DNA of 64,000 nucleotides from NCBI GenBank assembly GCA_035279665.1, contig DATEHI010000011.1, positions 62,001-126,000 on the forward strand, written 5' to 3'. The notes beneath the pieces were generated by a model, which did no database searches, was not told the origin of the DNA, and was given only the letters and a program-made list of their open reading frames with translations. Shown piece after piece: positions 49,295 through 57,950 of this stretch. The position numbers were made by a program, and so were the translations under genes. Numbering within the stretch: the first letter of the stretch is position 1; every line of letters begins with the position of its first letter. Origin of the DNA: CF-13 sp035279665 (GTDB lineage: Bacteria; Chloroflexota; Dormibacteria; CF-121).

Positions 49295-50259
49295 CTGGCT
49301 TTGGGCTTCCGAGCTGGGCGACCCGTGAAGAGCAGGTACCAGTAAAGCAAGGCGCCGGTCGAAAGCCCGACGGCGACCTTGACGGCGGTGGGCGCATCCG
49401 ACGGGCTGAGGTTGCCTTCGATGATCCCCGCGATGATCAGCAGGGGCGCGAGGCCCGCGAGGATGATGACGGCCTTGCGGGCAGCAAGCACGAGCGCATC
49501 GCGGCGGCGGTAGGCGCCGGGCGAGAGGATCGCCCAGCCCATCATCAACCCGCTGGCGCCGGCCGCCACGACGACCGATAGCTCGATGACACCGTGGGCG
49601 ATGACGAAATCGAGCAGGCCGGGCGCGATGCCATAAGCATTCGTCAGGCCGAGGAGGCCGCCCAGCTGGATCCCGTTCGTCATCAGCACATAGATGGTCG
49701 GCAGGCCGAGCAGCACACCAAACGCGAAGGCGAGGATCGAGACGTTGATGTTGTTCGTCATGATCACGCCCGACATCAGCGCGCGCGTGTCGGGGGAAAT
49801 CTGGGTCCAGAGCTGGTGGTTGTGAACGCCCTGCACGATCGGCGCCGGGACCAGTGCGTAGGCCAGCGTCGGGTCGAGGCTGACGGCGACGAAGGCGATC
49901 AGGGCCGGCCCGAAGAGTAGGAGCGCCGCGGCGATCAGGTAGGGGGCGGCCTCGCGGTAGGTCTGCGGCAGAGTGCGTCTGTAGAAGACCGCGATCCGCT
50001 CACCCAGGTTGCCCCCCTGGCGGTACACGGCCGCATGGCCGCGCGCCACCAGGCCATTCAGATACCCGGCAACCGGCTCGGTCGGCCAGTCGCGTTTGGC
50101 TCGGGCAAGGTCCGCGGTGGCGCGGCGATAGAGTGCAGCGAGGGAGAGGACCTCGGTGGGCAGCAGACCGCCGATGCGGCTCGTCCCCGCCCGCGTCAAC
50201 AGCTGTTCCAGGCGGTCCCACTCGGGGCGCCGCCGGGTCACGAACTCATCGGCGCGCAC
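49291..50259 (-). CDS. SpoIIM/DUF95 family membrane protein
   Basis: 322 residues. Soluble N-terminal helical region (~1-95, RRRPEWDRLEQLLTRAG ... PTEVLSLAALYRRATADLARAK), then SpoIIM-type membrane helices with MSGVIMTNNINVSILAFAFGVLLGLPTIYVLMTNGIQLGGLLG (~160-203) and IAHGVIELSVVVAAGASGLMMGW. Non-sporulating bacteria also carry it, typically beside RDD and MoxR/DUF58 genes as here. Its end overlaps the propeller gene by four bases. GTG start, divergent from the RDD gene. Confidence 0.88.
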   Translation of the reverse strand: MRADEFVTRRRPEWDRLEQLLTRAGTSRIGGLLPTEVLSLAALYRRATADLARAKRDWPTEPVAGYLNGLVARGHAAVYRQGGNLGERIAVFYRRTLPQTYREAAPYLIAAALLLFGPALIAFVAVSLDPTLAYALVPAPIVQGVHNHQLWTQISPDTRALMSGVIMTNNINVSILAFAFGVLLGLPTIYVLMTNGIQLGGLLGLTNAYGIAPGLLDFVIAHGVIELSVVVAAGASGLMMGWAILSPGAYRRRDALVLAARKAVIILAGLAPLLIIAGIIEGNLSPSDAPTAVKVAVGLSTGALLYWYLLFTGRPARKPKAS

Positions 50260-50342
50260 CTATCCATGATGACGGACGGCGCCCTCGAACCTCACTCCCC
50301 TCCCGTAGCAGGATCGCGACGCCCGGTCGCAAAACTGGGCGC

Positions 50343-50348
50343 TAGACT
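50343..50348 (+). promoter_or_regulatory. Leaderless -10 for the RDD protein
   Basis: TAGACT ends six bases before GTG 50355. Confidence 0.55.
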
Positions 50349-50354
50349 GCAGGC

Positions 50355-51437
50355 GTGCAGCCGCCCGATGCCTCCGACGACCTGGTTGTCTCCACCCCGG
50401 AACGGGTCGCGTTCCAGTACGAGGTCGCCGGCATTGGCAGCCGTTTCCTGGCGCAGTTCATCGACGTCCTGATCATCACCTTCATCCAGATCATCATCAG
50501 CATCGGAGCCGGTGCGCTCGGTGGCATTTTCGGTTCGGCCCAGGTCTTTGCCCTGGTGGAGCTGATCCTCACGTTCGTCCTCATCGCCGGCTACTTCCTG
50601 ATCAGCGAAGCCGCCATGAACGGGCAGACGCTGGGAAAACGATCGGTGCGCCTGCGCGCGGTGGGCGACCATGGCGAGCCACTCACGATTGGGCAGGCGG
50701 CGATCCGTAACCTGGTGCGGATCGTCGACTTCCTCCCGCTCTTCTACGCGATCGGCATCGTGACCATGTTCAGCAACAGCCGGGCGAAGCGGCTCGGCGA
50801 TTTCGCCGCCGGCACGCTGGTGGTCCGCGATCGGGAGCGCATCAGCCTCTACGATTTGGCCAGCACGCCTGCGGGGACGGCACCCGAGCCCAAGCCCGCC
50901 TCGTCCATCTGGTCAACACCCGGGACGGAGACGACGGCGGCGCCCACGGGCCCGTCCGGAGCGATCGAGCGTCCGCTCGACCCGGCCCTGCGCCGCCTGG
51001 TGGTTGCCTATGCGGCCCGAAGGGAGCTGCTTCCGCTGCAGCGGCGAAAGGCGCTGGCGGGGAGCGCGCAAGCGGCCCTGACCGCCGCCCTGCCCGAGGT
51101 CGTCGCCACCGATGGTCCGTTGGCGGCGCTCGACCAGCTCGCGGAGCGCGAGGGAATTACTCCGCTCCGACCCGTCCACCGCAATGCGTCGAGCGCGCAG
51201 ACCTGGGGCGTAACCGCCCTCATTTTTTGCTGGATGCCCCTGATTGCCATTCCAACGGGCATCCTCTCCATCGTGTTTGGCAGCGACGCGCTGAAAGCGA
51301 TCCGTGCGGAGCCCCAGAAGTATCAGGGCGAGGACAAGGCGAGCACGGGGCGGCTGCTCGGCATCATCGGGCTATCGCTGACGTGCATCGAGCTGGTGAT
51401 CATCATTCTCGCCATCGCCTTCGGGAACCAGAGCTAG
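50355..51437 (+). CDS. RDD family membrane protein with C-terminal DUF4190-like domain
   Basis: 360 residues. RDD domain ~15-160: RFLAQFIDVLIITF (R-D-D pattern), ISEAAMNGQTLGKRSVRLRAV and NSRAKRLGDFAAGTLVV, with three helices. After a Pro/Thr linker and a cytoplasmic helical region (~200-275), two more helices resemble DUF4190 (WGVTALIFCWMPLIAIPTGILSIVFGSDALKAI, GRLLGIIGLSLTCIELVIIILAIAFG). Transport or ion-exchange roles are proposed for RDD proteins. Divergent partner of SpoIIM. Its end overlaps the convergent DUF2203 gene by four bases. Confidence 0.88.
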   Translation: MQPPDASDDLVVSTPERVAFQYEVAGIGSRFLAQFIDVLIITFIQIIISIGAGALGGIFGSAQVFALVELILTFVLIAGYFLISEAAMNGQTLGKRSVRLRAVGDHGEPLTIGQAAIRNLVRIVDFLPLFYAIGIVTMFSNSRAKRLGDFAAGTLVVRDRERISLYDLASTPAGTAPEPKPASSIWSTPGTETTAAPTGPSGAIERPLDPALRRLVVAYAARRELLPLQRRKALAGSAQAALTAALPEVVATDGPLAALDQLAEREGITPLRPVHRNASSAQTWGVTALIFCWMPLIAIPTGILSIVFGSDALKAIRAEPQKYQGEDKASTGRLLGIIGLSLTCIELVIIILAIAFGNQS

Positions 51438-51808
51438 AGGCGCTTGCGCCCGGCGATACCGGTGTCGAGCGGGTGCCACCACTCGACCTTTCCCTCGCCG
51501 AGCTTCCAGCAAAGAAAGACGGTCTCGCCTTCATGCTGATGAAAGAAATCGATCAGGCCGATGGCCGGGTCGCGCAGCACGATACCCCACTCTTGCAACT
51601 GACGCACGTCACGCTCGAGCGTCTTCGTCAGCTCGCCCAAATGCCGGGCCGGCAAGCCTCCGCCATTGTGTGAGGCCTTCTCCCTGACAAGCGCCACCGT
51701 CTTGTCCTTCGCCAGCGCTTCCTGGGTGGAACGGACCCGCTCCAGCAGCGGCTTGAGCTTGGGGAGCAGTCCATTCGCCTCGTCGACGCTGTAGAACGTC
51801 TCCGGCAT
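51434..51808 (-). CDS. DUF2203 family protein
   Basis: 124 residues, DUF2203: FYSVDEANGLLPKLKPLLERVRSTQEAL at the N-terminus, LERDVRQLQEWGIVLRDPAIGLIDFFHQHEGETVFLCWKLGEGKVEWWHPLDTGIAGRKRL at the C-terminus. No function is known. ATG 51808 is four bases after the cysteine desulfurase stop; a longer upstream frame overlaps that gene and is rejected. Probably co-transcribed with it. Confidence 0.87.
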   Translation of the reverse strand: MPETFYSVDEANGLLPKLKPLLERVRSTQEALAKDKTVALVREKASHNGGGLPARHLGELTKTLERDVRQLQEWGIVLRDPAIGLIDFFHQHEGETVFLCWKLGEGKVEWWHPLDTGIAGRKRL

Positions 51809-51812
51809 CGGC

Positions 51813-52970
51813 TCAGGCGGCGGAGATGGGCGCCATGGCGCGCAGCCGTGCAACCATCCCCGGCAGCCGGTCCAGGATGAGATCAATCTCGCTCTCCGTG
51901 TTGCCTTTGCCGGCCGACAGCCGCAGGCTGCCAAGCGCTCGCTCCCGCGGATAGCCGAGTGCGAGGATCACGTGACTCGGTTCGAGCGAGCCCGAGGTGC
52001 ACGCCGATCCAGAGGAGGCCGCGAAGCCGTCCATGTCGAGCTGGAGCAGCAGCGACTCACCTTCGATGCTGTCGAACAAAAAGCTGGCGTGGTGCGGAAG
52101 GCGATTTACCGGGTGTCCGGTGAGCTCGGCCCCCGGGATCCGGTCGAGCACGCCCTCGATCAACCGATCGCGCAAGCCGATGAGATGGGCTGTATTCTTC
52201 GCCATGTCGCGCTGCGCGATGCCGATGGCTTTCGCGAGTCCCACGATGCCGGCGACGTTCTCCGTGCCGGCGCGGCGGTTGCGTTCGTGCCCGCCCCCCA
52301 GCATCTGCGGCACGAGCCGCACGCCCGAGCGAACCACCAGGCAGCCGACGCCCTTCGGACCGTGCAGCTTGTGGGCCGACATCGAAAGGAGGTCGACGCC
52401 GAGGGCATCGACGCGGGTTGGGATCTTTCCCGTGGACTGGACCGCATCCGTGTGGAAGTAGGCGGTGCTTCGCTCGCGGGTCACGGCGACCAGTTCGCGG
52501 AGAGGCTCGATGGTGCCGATCTCATTGTTGGCGTGCATGAGGCTGACCAGGATGGTGTCGGGCCGCAGCGCGCGGCCGAGGTCGGCAGGATCGACCAGGC
52601 CGTGGCGATCGACTGGCAGCCGCGTCACCTCGAAACCGCCCTGCTCGAGCGCGTCCGCCGAGCGGAGCACCGCGTCGTGCTCGATTGTTGAGGTGATGAC
52701 GTGCCGGCCGCGGTCCGCGTTCCGCTGCGCGATCCCCTGGAAGGCGAGGTTGTCTCCCTCGGTGCCGCCGGAAGTGAAGATGACTTCTTTGGCCGCCACG
52801 CCGTAGAAGGCGGCCACCTCATCGCGTGCCTGGTCGATCGCCTGGCGGGCCCGCTGTCCGAGGCCGTAGACGCTGGAGGCGTTGCCGAACTCATCGGTGA
52901 GGTAGGGCATCATGGCCTGCAGCACCTCGGGATCGAGGGGCGTGGTCGCCGAATGGTCGAGGTACACCAT
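51813..52970 (-). CDS. Cysteine desulfurase (NifS/IscS family)
   Basis: PLP enzyme that takes sulfur from cysteine for Fe-S clusters, thiolated tRNA or, in Sec-using cells, selenium handling. 385 residues from ATG 52970 (MVYLDHSATTPLDPEVL); two ATGs lie just upstream, but TAGAAT seven bases before 52970 favours this one. PLP-Lys in SMSAHKLHGPKGVG (~200), sulfur-carrying Cys in SSGSACTSGSLEPSHV (~323). No IscU lies beside it; the downstream gene is DUF2203. Confidence 0.95.
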   Translation of the reverse strand: MVYLDHSATTPLDPEVLQAMMPYLTDEFGNASSVYGLGQRARQAIDQARDEVAAFYGVAAKEVIFTSGGTEGDNLAFQGIAQRNADRGRHVITSTIEHDAVLRSADALEQGGFEVTRLPVDRHGLVDPADLGRALRPDTILVSLMHANNEIGTIEPLRELVAVTRERSTAYFHTDAVQSTGKIPTRVDALGVDLLSMSAHKLHGPKGVGCLVVRSGVRLVPQMLGGGHERNRRAGTENVAGIVGLAKAIGIAQRDMAKNTAHLIGLRDRLIEGVLDRIPGAELTGHPVNRLPHHASFLFDSIEGESLLLQLDMDGFAASSGSACTSGSLEPSHVILALGYPRERALGSLRLSAGKGNTESEIDLILDRLPGMVARLRAMAPISAA

Positions 52971-52977
52971 CGGCATC

Positions 52978-52996
52978 ATTCTATTGCGCTATTGCG
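52978..52996 (-). promoter_or_regulatory. Promoter of the cysteine desulfurase with tandem 8-bp repeat
   Basis: TAGAAT (52983-52978) ends seven bases before ATG 52970. On the plus strand CTATTGCG is repeated in tandem at 52981-52996, overlapping the -10 and extending upstream: a possible regulator site. Confidence 0.45.
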
Positions 52997-53005
52997 CGTC
53001 GGGGT

Positions 53006-53326
53006 CTAAATCTGGCGAAACGGACGGCCGCGGGCCAGCTCTTTCAGGGAGCCACTGAATGCCTTCATGTACTGGTGGACATCGAGCATCTCATCGGTGC
53101 TGATCGGACCTTCCTCAGCGGCCTTGGGAAGTCCGTCCGGATGCTTGGCCTTCTTGAGCAAGAGGACAGCGACAAAGCTGACGCCACAATTGGCGCAGGT
53201 CACCTCGACCGTGCAATGCCCATCGGCCTCGTTGAGCAACTTGACCTGGCAATCGGCCAGCGCTTGCGAGCATGCGAGGCACTTGTAGTACCTGGCTCGC
53301 TCCTTGATGAGCGCTATCAGATTCAC
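53006..53326 (-). CDS. Zinc-finger protein of unknown function
   Basis: 106 residues. Two CxxC pairs, KCLACSQALADC (~15-26) and VTCANCGVSFVAV (~43-55), form a treble-clef or ribbon-like zinc site. The C-terminal half is helical (ISTDEMLDVHQYMKAFSGSLKELARG). It recalls small bacterial zinc-ribbon proteins but no family is firmly recognised. GTG 53326 lies eight bases after TATAGT. It could be co-regulated with the cysteine desulfurase that follows about 35 bases after it. Confidence 0.75.
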   Translation of the reverse strand: MNLIALIKERARYYKCLACSQALADCQVKLLNEADGHCTVEVTCANCGVSFVAVLLLKKAKHPDGLPKAAEEGPISTDEMLDVHQYMKAFSGSLKELARGRPFRQI

Positions 53327-53334
53327 TGATCTCC

Positions 53335-53368
53335 ACTATAGATGGCGCTCCAGCGCTTGGCCAAGCGC
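53335..53368 (-). promoter_or_regulatory. Zinc-finger gene promoter with 16-bp palindrome
   Basis: TATAGT (53340-53335) is the -10. A perfect palindrome GCGCTTGGCCAAGCGC (53353-53368) covers the -35 position, where TTGGCC would serve. It may be an operator; it also lies 14 bases after the upstream gene's stop, so terminator function is possible. Confidence 0.5.
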
Positions 53369-53381
53369 CGGATTCGAACGA

Positions 53382-54950
53382 TCAGCCGCCCAGCCGGTAG
53401 ATTCGGATCTGCGGGCCGGGCCTGACCCAGCCCCCGTACCCGGCGAGCGGCACATAGTAGGTATCGATCGGGTCGAAGACGCTGTCCGGACATCCGTTCG
53501 TCGGTGAAAAGCTCGCCAGCGGCGGTCCCTGCGCCCGCAACGCCGCCTCGAGGGGGCTGAGCGCCTGGCACCCGGTGCCCGGTGTTTCGTAGCCGACGAC
53601 AACGTAGGTAATGCCCTCCTGCCGAAAGCTGTCGAGCGACGTCAGCTGGAGATCGTCGCGGGTCAGCTCGCGGATGGTGTATTGGGTTTCCAGCCGGCTG
53701 TCGAGAAAGGAGGCGACATACGGGTCGGTCGCCCCGTGGCTGTGCTCCCCGCTGTCGATCATCGCCTGGTCGTGGGCCGGACCGGCCATGTAGGGCACTC
53801 CGGCCCTACCGCCGGCGGGCACGTGCTGCGCCAACCAGTCGAAGGCGAGCGTGCGCGTGTCGGTCTGCTGGATCAACAGGTCGTAGCGAAGGTCGTGAGC
53901 GAGGGGCGCCACCGCGATCAACACGAACGCCACGGCCAGAGCCAGCCGCCGCGCCTTACCGCGCGCGGTGAGCTCGACGAGCGCCGCCAGCGCCCGACCG
54001 CCGAGCAGCAGCAGGGGCGGAATCATCGGGTCGGCGTAACGAAGAAAGACCGAGCCGCCGGCGCCGATCAGCAGGAAATAGACGAGGAGGAACGTCAGGA
54101 TGATCCAGTCGGCGGGTTGTCGCCGCCAGGCAGCATAGGCGACGCCGATAACAGCCAGCAGCACGAGCACGGGATCGATGCCAAACCACAGCGCCACGCT
54201 CAGCTGGACCCATCCGATTGCCGGTGCGCTCGCGCGTCCCAGGTGCTGAAAGATGTAGCCGATGCCATGCTCCGTCATCCCTGGGTCGAGCACCAGGAAG
54301 GGGGATGTGATGGCGAGCGTGATGACGCCAACTGCCGCAATAAGGGCGAGCCGCGCCAGCAGTCGCGACCACCGAGTCAGCTCGGCGCGGGCCCGAAGCG
54401 TTTGGGCGGCGGCGATCCCGGCGAACACCAGCGCCCCGTTGTACTTCAGGCTGGCCGCCACCCCCAGGCTGATGCCGCTGATGAGCAGCGGCGGCAGACC
54501 GCGCGACTGGATCGTGCGGTACGCGACGTAGAGCGTCGCGACGGTGGCCAGCGTCAACGGGATGTCGAGTGTCGCGAAATGGCTGTCGCGCACGTGGAGG
54601 AAGGCGACCGCCAGCGCGCCGGCCCCGAAGAATCCGGCCAGCCAGCCATACGCCCGGCGCCCGAACTCGAAGACGACCAGGACGGTCAGACTGCCCAGGA
54701 GCGCATCGAGAACGCGGATCCCCAGGTAGCCCGATGCCGGATCGGAGACCAGCCCCAGCAGACGCAACGGCGCCAGCCAGGCCGCTGCGACATAGAAGTA
54801 GAGGTGAGGCCAGTCGGCGAAGTGCGGATTCAGGACTCCATGGAAGACACCCATGGCCCGACCGACCGTGACGTCCTCGTCCGGCCGGTAGAGGGCCGGC
54901 AATCCGAAGTTGATCCCCCACAGACGCAGCCCCGCGGCGACGACCAACAC
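53382..54950 (-). CDS. GT39/ArnT-like multi-pass membrane glycosyltransferase
   Basis: 522 residues with ~10-12 hydrophobic helices. The first extracytoplasmic loop has LPALYRPDEDVTVGRAMGVFHG (~18-39), with the acidic pair typical of PMT/GT-C enzymes, followed by HFADWPHLYFYVAAAWL; the VRDSHFATLDIPLTLATVATLYVAYRT block is also typical. A soluble C-terminal domain (~390-522) is exported. Probably transfers sugar from a polyprenyl-phosphate donor. Starts at GTG 54950, 43 bases after the trxB stop; likely in the trxB transcript. Confidence 0.83.
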   Translation of the reverse strand: MLVVAAGLRLWGINFGLPALYRPDEDVTVGRAMGVFHGVLNPHFADWPHLYFYVAAAWLAPLRLLGLVSDPASGYLGIRVLDALLGSLTVLVVFEFGRRAYGWLAGFFGAGALAVAFLHVRDSHFATLDIPLTLATVATLYVAYRTIQSRGLPPLLISGISLGVAASLKYNGALVFAGIAAAQTLRARAELTRWSRLLARLALIAAVGVITLAITSPFLVLDPGMTEHGIGYIFQHLGRASAPAIGWVQLSVALWFGIDPVLVLLAVIGVAYAAWRRQPADWIILTFLLVYFLLIGAGGSVFLRYADPMIPPLLLLGGRALAALVELTARGKARRLALAVAFVLIAVAPLAHDLRYDLLIQQTDTRTLAFDWLAQHVPAGGRAGVPYMAGPAHDQAMIDSGEHSHGATDPYVASFLDSRLETQYTIRELTRDDLQLTSLDSFRQEGITYVVVGYETPGTGCQALSPLEAALRAQGPPLASFSPTNGCPDSVFDPIDTYYVPLAGYGGWVRPGPQIRIYRLGG

Positions 54951-54993
54951 GCCCGCGACCGCACCGGCCGCAAAGCGAGGTGGCCGATCGGGG

Positions 54994-55992
54994 CTAGCTG
55001 CCGACGAGGTCCGGCCGGGTGGGGCCGTAGAGGTCGACCGGCACGGGCGTGGGCTCGTGCTTCCTGGCCTCGAGCTTCTTCACGGCGTCAATGGCGGCGG
55101 TGGTCGCGTCGCCGACGGCGGTCGTGATCTGCCGCGTCAGTTGCGATCGAACGTCGCCCGCCGCGTAGACGCCTGGAAGGCTCGTCTGCATCGTCGAGTC
55201 CGTCACCAGGAATCCGAGCGGATCGTGCTCGACGTGCTCCCGGTGATCGAAGAACTGAACGTTAGGTTGAAAGCCGATGAAGACAAAGAGACCGGTGACC
55301 TTGAGGGGTCGGGTCTGGCCGGTAACGACGTCTCTCAACGTGATCTCTTTGACCTGACCGTCCTCACCCGTAACCTCGGTGACGGTCGTGTTGGTGATCA
55401 ATTCGACCTTGGGGTTCTTGCGGGCTGCCTCGACCAGGATGGCCTGGGCCCGGAACTGTTCGCGCCGGTGAATGATGTAGACCTTCTTCGCGAAGCGAGT
55501 CAGAAAGACCCCTTCCTCGAGTGCGGCATCACCGCCTCCGACGACCGCCACCTCCTCTTCCTTGAAGAAGGCGCCATCACAGACCGCGCACTGCGAGACA
55601 CCGCGACCCTGGAACTCACTCTCGCCCGGAATGCCCAGCTTCAACGGCTCGCCCCCGGCGGTCAGGATCACGAAGTCGGCGACGTACTCGCCGTCTTCGG
55701 TCGCCACCACCTGCTTGTCGCCGCGACGGTGGATGCCCGTCACGCGAGCGGTCTCCAGGTCGACGCCGAACTTGACGGCCTGGTCGGCCATCCGTTGCGC
55801 GAGCTCCGGCCCGGTGATGTGGTCGAAGCCGGGGTAATCTTCGATCGCCTCGGTGTTGAGCAGTTGGCCGCCCGGCGCGCCACGCTCCAGTACAACGGTT
55901 TTGACCCGCGCTCGTCCGGCGTACAGGGCCGCGGTCAAGCCCGCCGGCCCGGCGCCGATGATGACCACGTCGTACTGGCGGTCTTTTTCCAT
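54994..55992 (-). CDS. trxB: Thioredoxin-disulfide reductase
   Basis: FAD/NADPH enzyme that reduces thioredoxin. 332 residues from ATG 55992 (MEKDRQYDVVIIGAGPAGLTA). FAD site GAGPAG (13-18), redox-active CAVCDGAFF (~139-147), NADPH site VGGGDAALEEGVFL, and C-terminal FAD block GVYAAGDVRSQLTRQITTAVGDA. A second ATG at 56010 is possible. The long open frame further upstream overlaps the divergent sigma gene and is not used. It faces the redox-linked sigma/Rieske genes across ~110-130 bases. Confidence 0.96.
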   Translation of the reverse strand: MEKDRQYDVVIIGAGPAGLTAALYAGRARVKTVVLERGAPGGQLLNTEAIEDYPGFDHITGPELAQRMADQAVKFGVDLETARVTGIHRRGDKQVVATEDGEYVADFVILTAGGEPLKLGIPGESEFQGRGVSQCAVCDGAFFKEEEVAVVGGGDAALEEGVFLTRFAKKVYIIHRREQFRAQAILVEAARKNPKVELITNTTVTEVTGEDGQVKEITLRDVVTGQTRPLKVTGLFVFIGFQPNVQFFDHREHVEHDPLGFLVTDSTMQTSLPGVYAAGDVRSQLTRQITTAVGDATTAAIDAVKKLEARKHEPTPVPVDLYGPTRPDLVGS

Positions 55993-56121
55993 CGTTTGCG
56001 AAGCTCCCATGTTATCTAAGCCGTTTCCCAACTCCAGTATTCCCAAATTGGCCTCTCCTGAACGAGCCTGACCGGAGCCTCGCGCAGCGTAACCCCGGGC
56101 GGTATATAACTGCGGAAGTGG

Positions 56122-56685
56122 ATGCCTGAGGACCCTACGACCGGCGCCGCGGTGTTCGCTCCTTCCGCAAGGGTTGTGGCGTTGCCTCAGGTCGGCGCCA
56201 CCAAGGATCGCGACCATCTCACCTGGGCGTATCAGACACATGTCACAGCGATCTACCAGTACATCTACAGCCGAGTCGGGAACCGCCCGGACGCCGAGGA
56301 CCTCACCGCCCAGGTGTTCATGAAGGCGATCACCGGCATGCGTAACGACGTCTCGGTCCCCGAGCTGCGCAGCTGGCTGTACCGGGTGGCCCAAACAACG
56401 CTCGCCGACCACTGGCGGGAGTATTACGCCGAGGACGCCGGGGAGCTGGAGGACGACGTAACCCGAGCGCCGGCGCCGCGGGAGAATCCCGAAGCCGTGC
56501 TCCGGGTGGACTCCCTGCTCGCCACCCTTCCCGAAAGTTACCGGCGGGTACTGGAGCTCCGCTTTTTGCGCGGCTACTCCGTGCGTGAGACGGCGCAAGA
56601 GCTGAACCTCAGCGAGACGAACGTCAAGGTATTGCAATTCCGGGCCCTTAACCGGGCAGGCCGGGAACGTGGGAGGGCGACGTGA
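56122..56685 (+). CDS. ECF-type sigma factor paired with a Rieske protein
   Basis: 187 residues. Region 2 (~33-105): WAYQTHVTAIYQYIYSRVGNRPDAEDLTAQVFMKAI, SWLYRVAQTTLADHWRE. Region 4 (~125-180): LLATLPESYRRVLELRFLRGYSVRETAQELNLSETNVKVLQFRAL. An AT-rich TATATAAC (56103-56110) may be its -10. The stop overlaps the Rieske gene by GTGA. Divergent from trxB. The pairing suggests redox control, with the Rieske protein in the anti-sigma position. Confidence 0.92.
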   Translation: MPEDPTTGAAVFAPSARVVALPQVGATKDRDHLTWAYQTHVTAIYQYIYSRVGNRPDAEDLTAQVFMKAITGMRNDVSVPELRSWLYRVAQTTLADHWREYYAEDAGELEDDVTRAPAPRENPEAVLRVDSLLATLPESYRRVLELRFLRGYSVRETAQELNLSETNVKVLQFRALNRAGRERGRAT

Positions 56686-57356
56686 ACGACGATCCCGAGC
56701 AGCTCGACAAGCACGTCGAGGACCTGCTGCAGGACCGCCGGCCGGAGCGCACGCCGCTGGGCGATGAAGCCGCTCTACGCGCCCGGCAAACCGCCGCGAT
56801 GCTCCGGGCCGCCAAGCCAGGGGCCGGCCTGCCGTCGAAGGAGTTCCTGGAGCGAATGCAAGGCTCGATTCAGGGATGGGTTGGAGAGCGGTCGGCGCGC
56901 CCGGAACCGACGGCGCGGCCCAGCCGTCGCTCGCTCCTGCTGACCGGAGTTGCCGGGATCGCGGCCGGGGTGGCGGCTGCTGTGGGGATCGACCGGCTGG
57001 CCAAGAGCCCGGCGCCGCCCAATAACCAGGCGCTGGTGCAGAACAACGGGACCTGGAAACCGGTCAAGGCACTGACCGACCTCCCGGAAGGGGAGCCGGT
57101 CGCGTTCCGGTCCGGAGCCATCGAAGGCTTCCTGATCCGGCAAGGACAGGAGGTCAAGGGTATCTCCGCCGTCTGCACGCACATGGGCTGCATCCTTAAC
57201 TACAGCAAGTTCCGCAAGCAGATTGAATGTCCCTGCCACGGCGCCACCTTTCAGACGGACGGTCAACCAGGCGACCAGTACAACGCGCCCCTTCCACCGC
57301 TGCCCTCATTGAACGTGCGCATTCAGCGTGGACAGGTCGAGGTCTACACGGTTTAG
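56682..57356 (+). CDS. Membrane-anchored Rieske [2Fe-2S] protein, candidate redox-sensing anti-sigma factor
   Basis: 224 residues. Cytoplasmic N-terminus ~1-80 (LDKHVEDLLQDRRPERTPLGDEAALRARQTAAMLRAAKPG), then a twin-arginine-like start RPSRRSLLLTG and one helix (~87-107), then an exported Rieske domain. Cluster ligands: CTHMGC (~166-171) and CPCHGATF (~185-192), both intact. No cytochrome bc or oxygenase genes are adjacent. The N-terminal segment ahead of the Tat-like anchor and the GTGA coupling to the sigma gene are the reasons to suspect sigma binding. Alternatively it is simply an electron carrier. Confidence 0.85.
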   Translation: MNDDPEQLDKHVEDLLQDRRPERTPLGDEAALRARQTAAMLRAAKPGAGLPSKEFLERMQGSIQGWVGERSARPEPTARPSRRSLLLTGVAGIAAGVAAAVGIDRLAKSPAPPNNQALVQNNGTWKPVKALTDLPEGEPVAFRSGAIEGFLIRQGQEVKGISAVCTHMGCILNYSKFRKQIECPCHGATFQTDGQPGDQYNAPLPPLPSLNVRIQRGQVEVYTV

Positions 57357-57383
57357 GCGTAACGCACCCCCGTACCAACGAAC

Positions 57384-57866
57384 ATGATCACATCGTTGCG
57401 GGCTGCCACCGTCGCAGCCTGCTCGGCACTGCTGCTCGCCGCCTGCGGCAGTCAGACCAGTGGCCCCGCGGCAACGGCAACGCCCTCGCCATCGGCAACC
57501 CCAACCCCCACACCGTCCCCATCGGCATCGGCCGCGCCGGTCGTTCTCGCACAGAGCGTGGGCGCCATGGGGACGGTCCTGGTGGCCGCCTCAAACAGCC
57601 ACACGGTCTACACGTTCAATAGCGACACCCCCGGCGTGAGCAATTGCACCGGCGGGTGCGCGACCGCCTGGCCGCCGTTGACTATCGCCAGTGGAACGAC
57701 GCCAACCGGGGGTCCGGGTGTGACGGGGCAATTGGGGACGATCAGCCGCAGCGATGGCACGCTCCAGGTGACCTATAAGGGCCTCCCGCTGTATTTCTTC
57801 CACAGCGACAGCAAGCCGGGCGATACGAAGGGCAACTACACCGGCTGGAGCCTGGTCAAGCCGTAG
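57384..57866 (+). CDS. COG4315-like secreted-repeat lipoprotein
   Basis: 160 residues. Lipoprotein signal (AATVAACSALLLAACGSQ, lipobox Cys ~21), a Thr/Pro/Ser linker (~30-53), then two copies of the short COG4315 repeat: TVLVAASNSHTVYTFNSDTPGVSNCTGGCATAWPPL and GTLQVTYKGLPLYFFHSDSKPGDTKGNYTGWSLVKP. The family is widespread and uncharacterised; members are often beside redox or sigma/anti-sigma genes. The two Cys (CTGGC) may form a disulfide or bind metal. It starts 27 bases after the Rieske gene and probably belongs to the same operon. Confidence 0.88.
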   Translation: MITSLRAATVAACSALLLAACGSQTSGPAATATPSPSATPTPTPSPSASAAPVVLAQSVGAMGTVLVAASNSHTVYTFNSDTPGVSNCTGGCATAWPPLTIASGTTPTGGPGVTGQLGTISRSDGTLQVTYKGLPLYFFHSDSKPGDTKGNYTGWSLVKP

Positions 57867-57950
57867 CCTCCGCTGGCGTTGGCCGGGGTGGGTTGGCTGA
57901 GCTTTCTGTCATCGCTGATTCGCGAACTCTCTGTTGATCCCCCCCGGAGA

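Noticed and set aside
53371..53381. GATTCGAACGA, like a tRNA T-loop
   Set aside because: No flanking stems in either orientation; the nearby palindrome does not fold as a tRNA.
53682..55127. 481-codon open frame on the plus strand
   Set aside because: Antisense of the membrane glycosyltransferase and trxB; low-complexity charged sequence.
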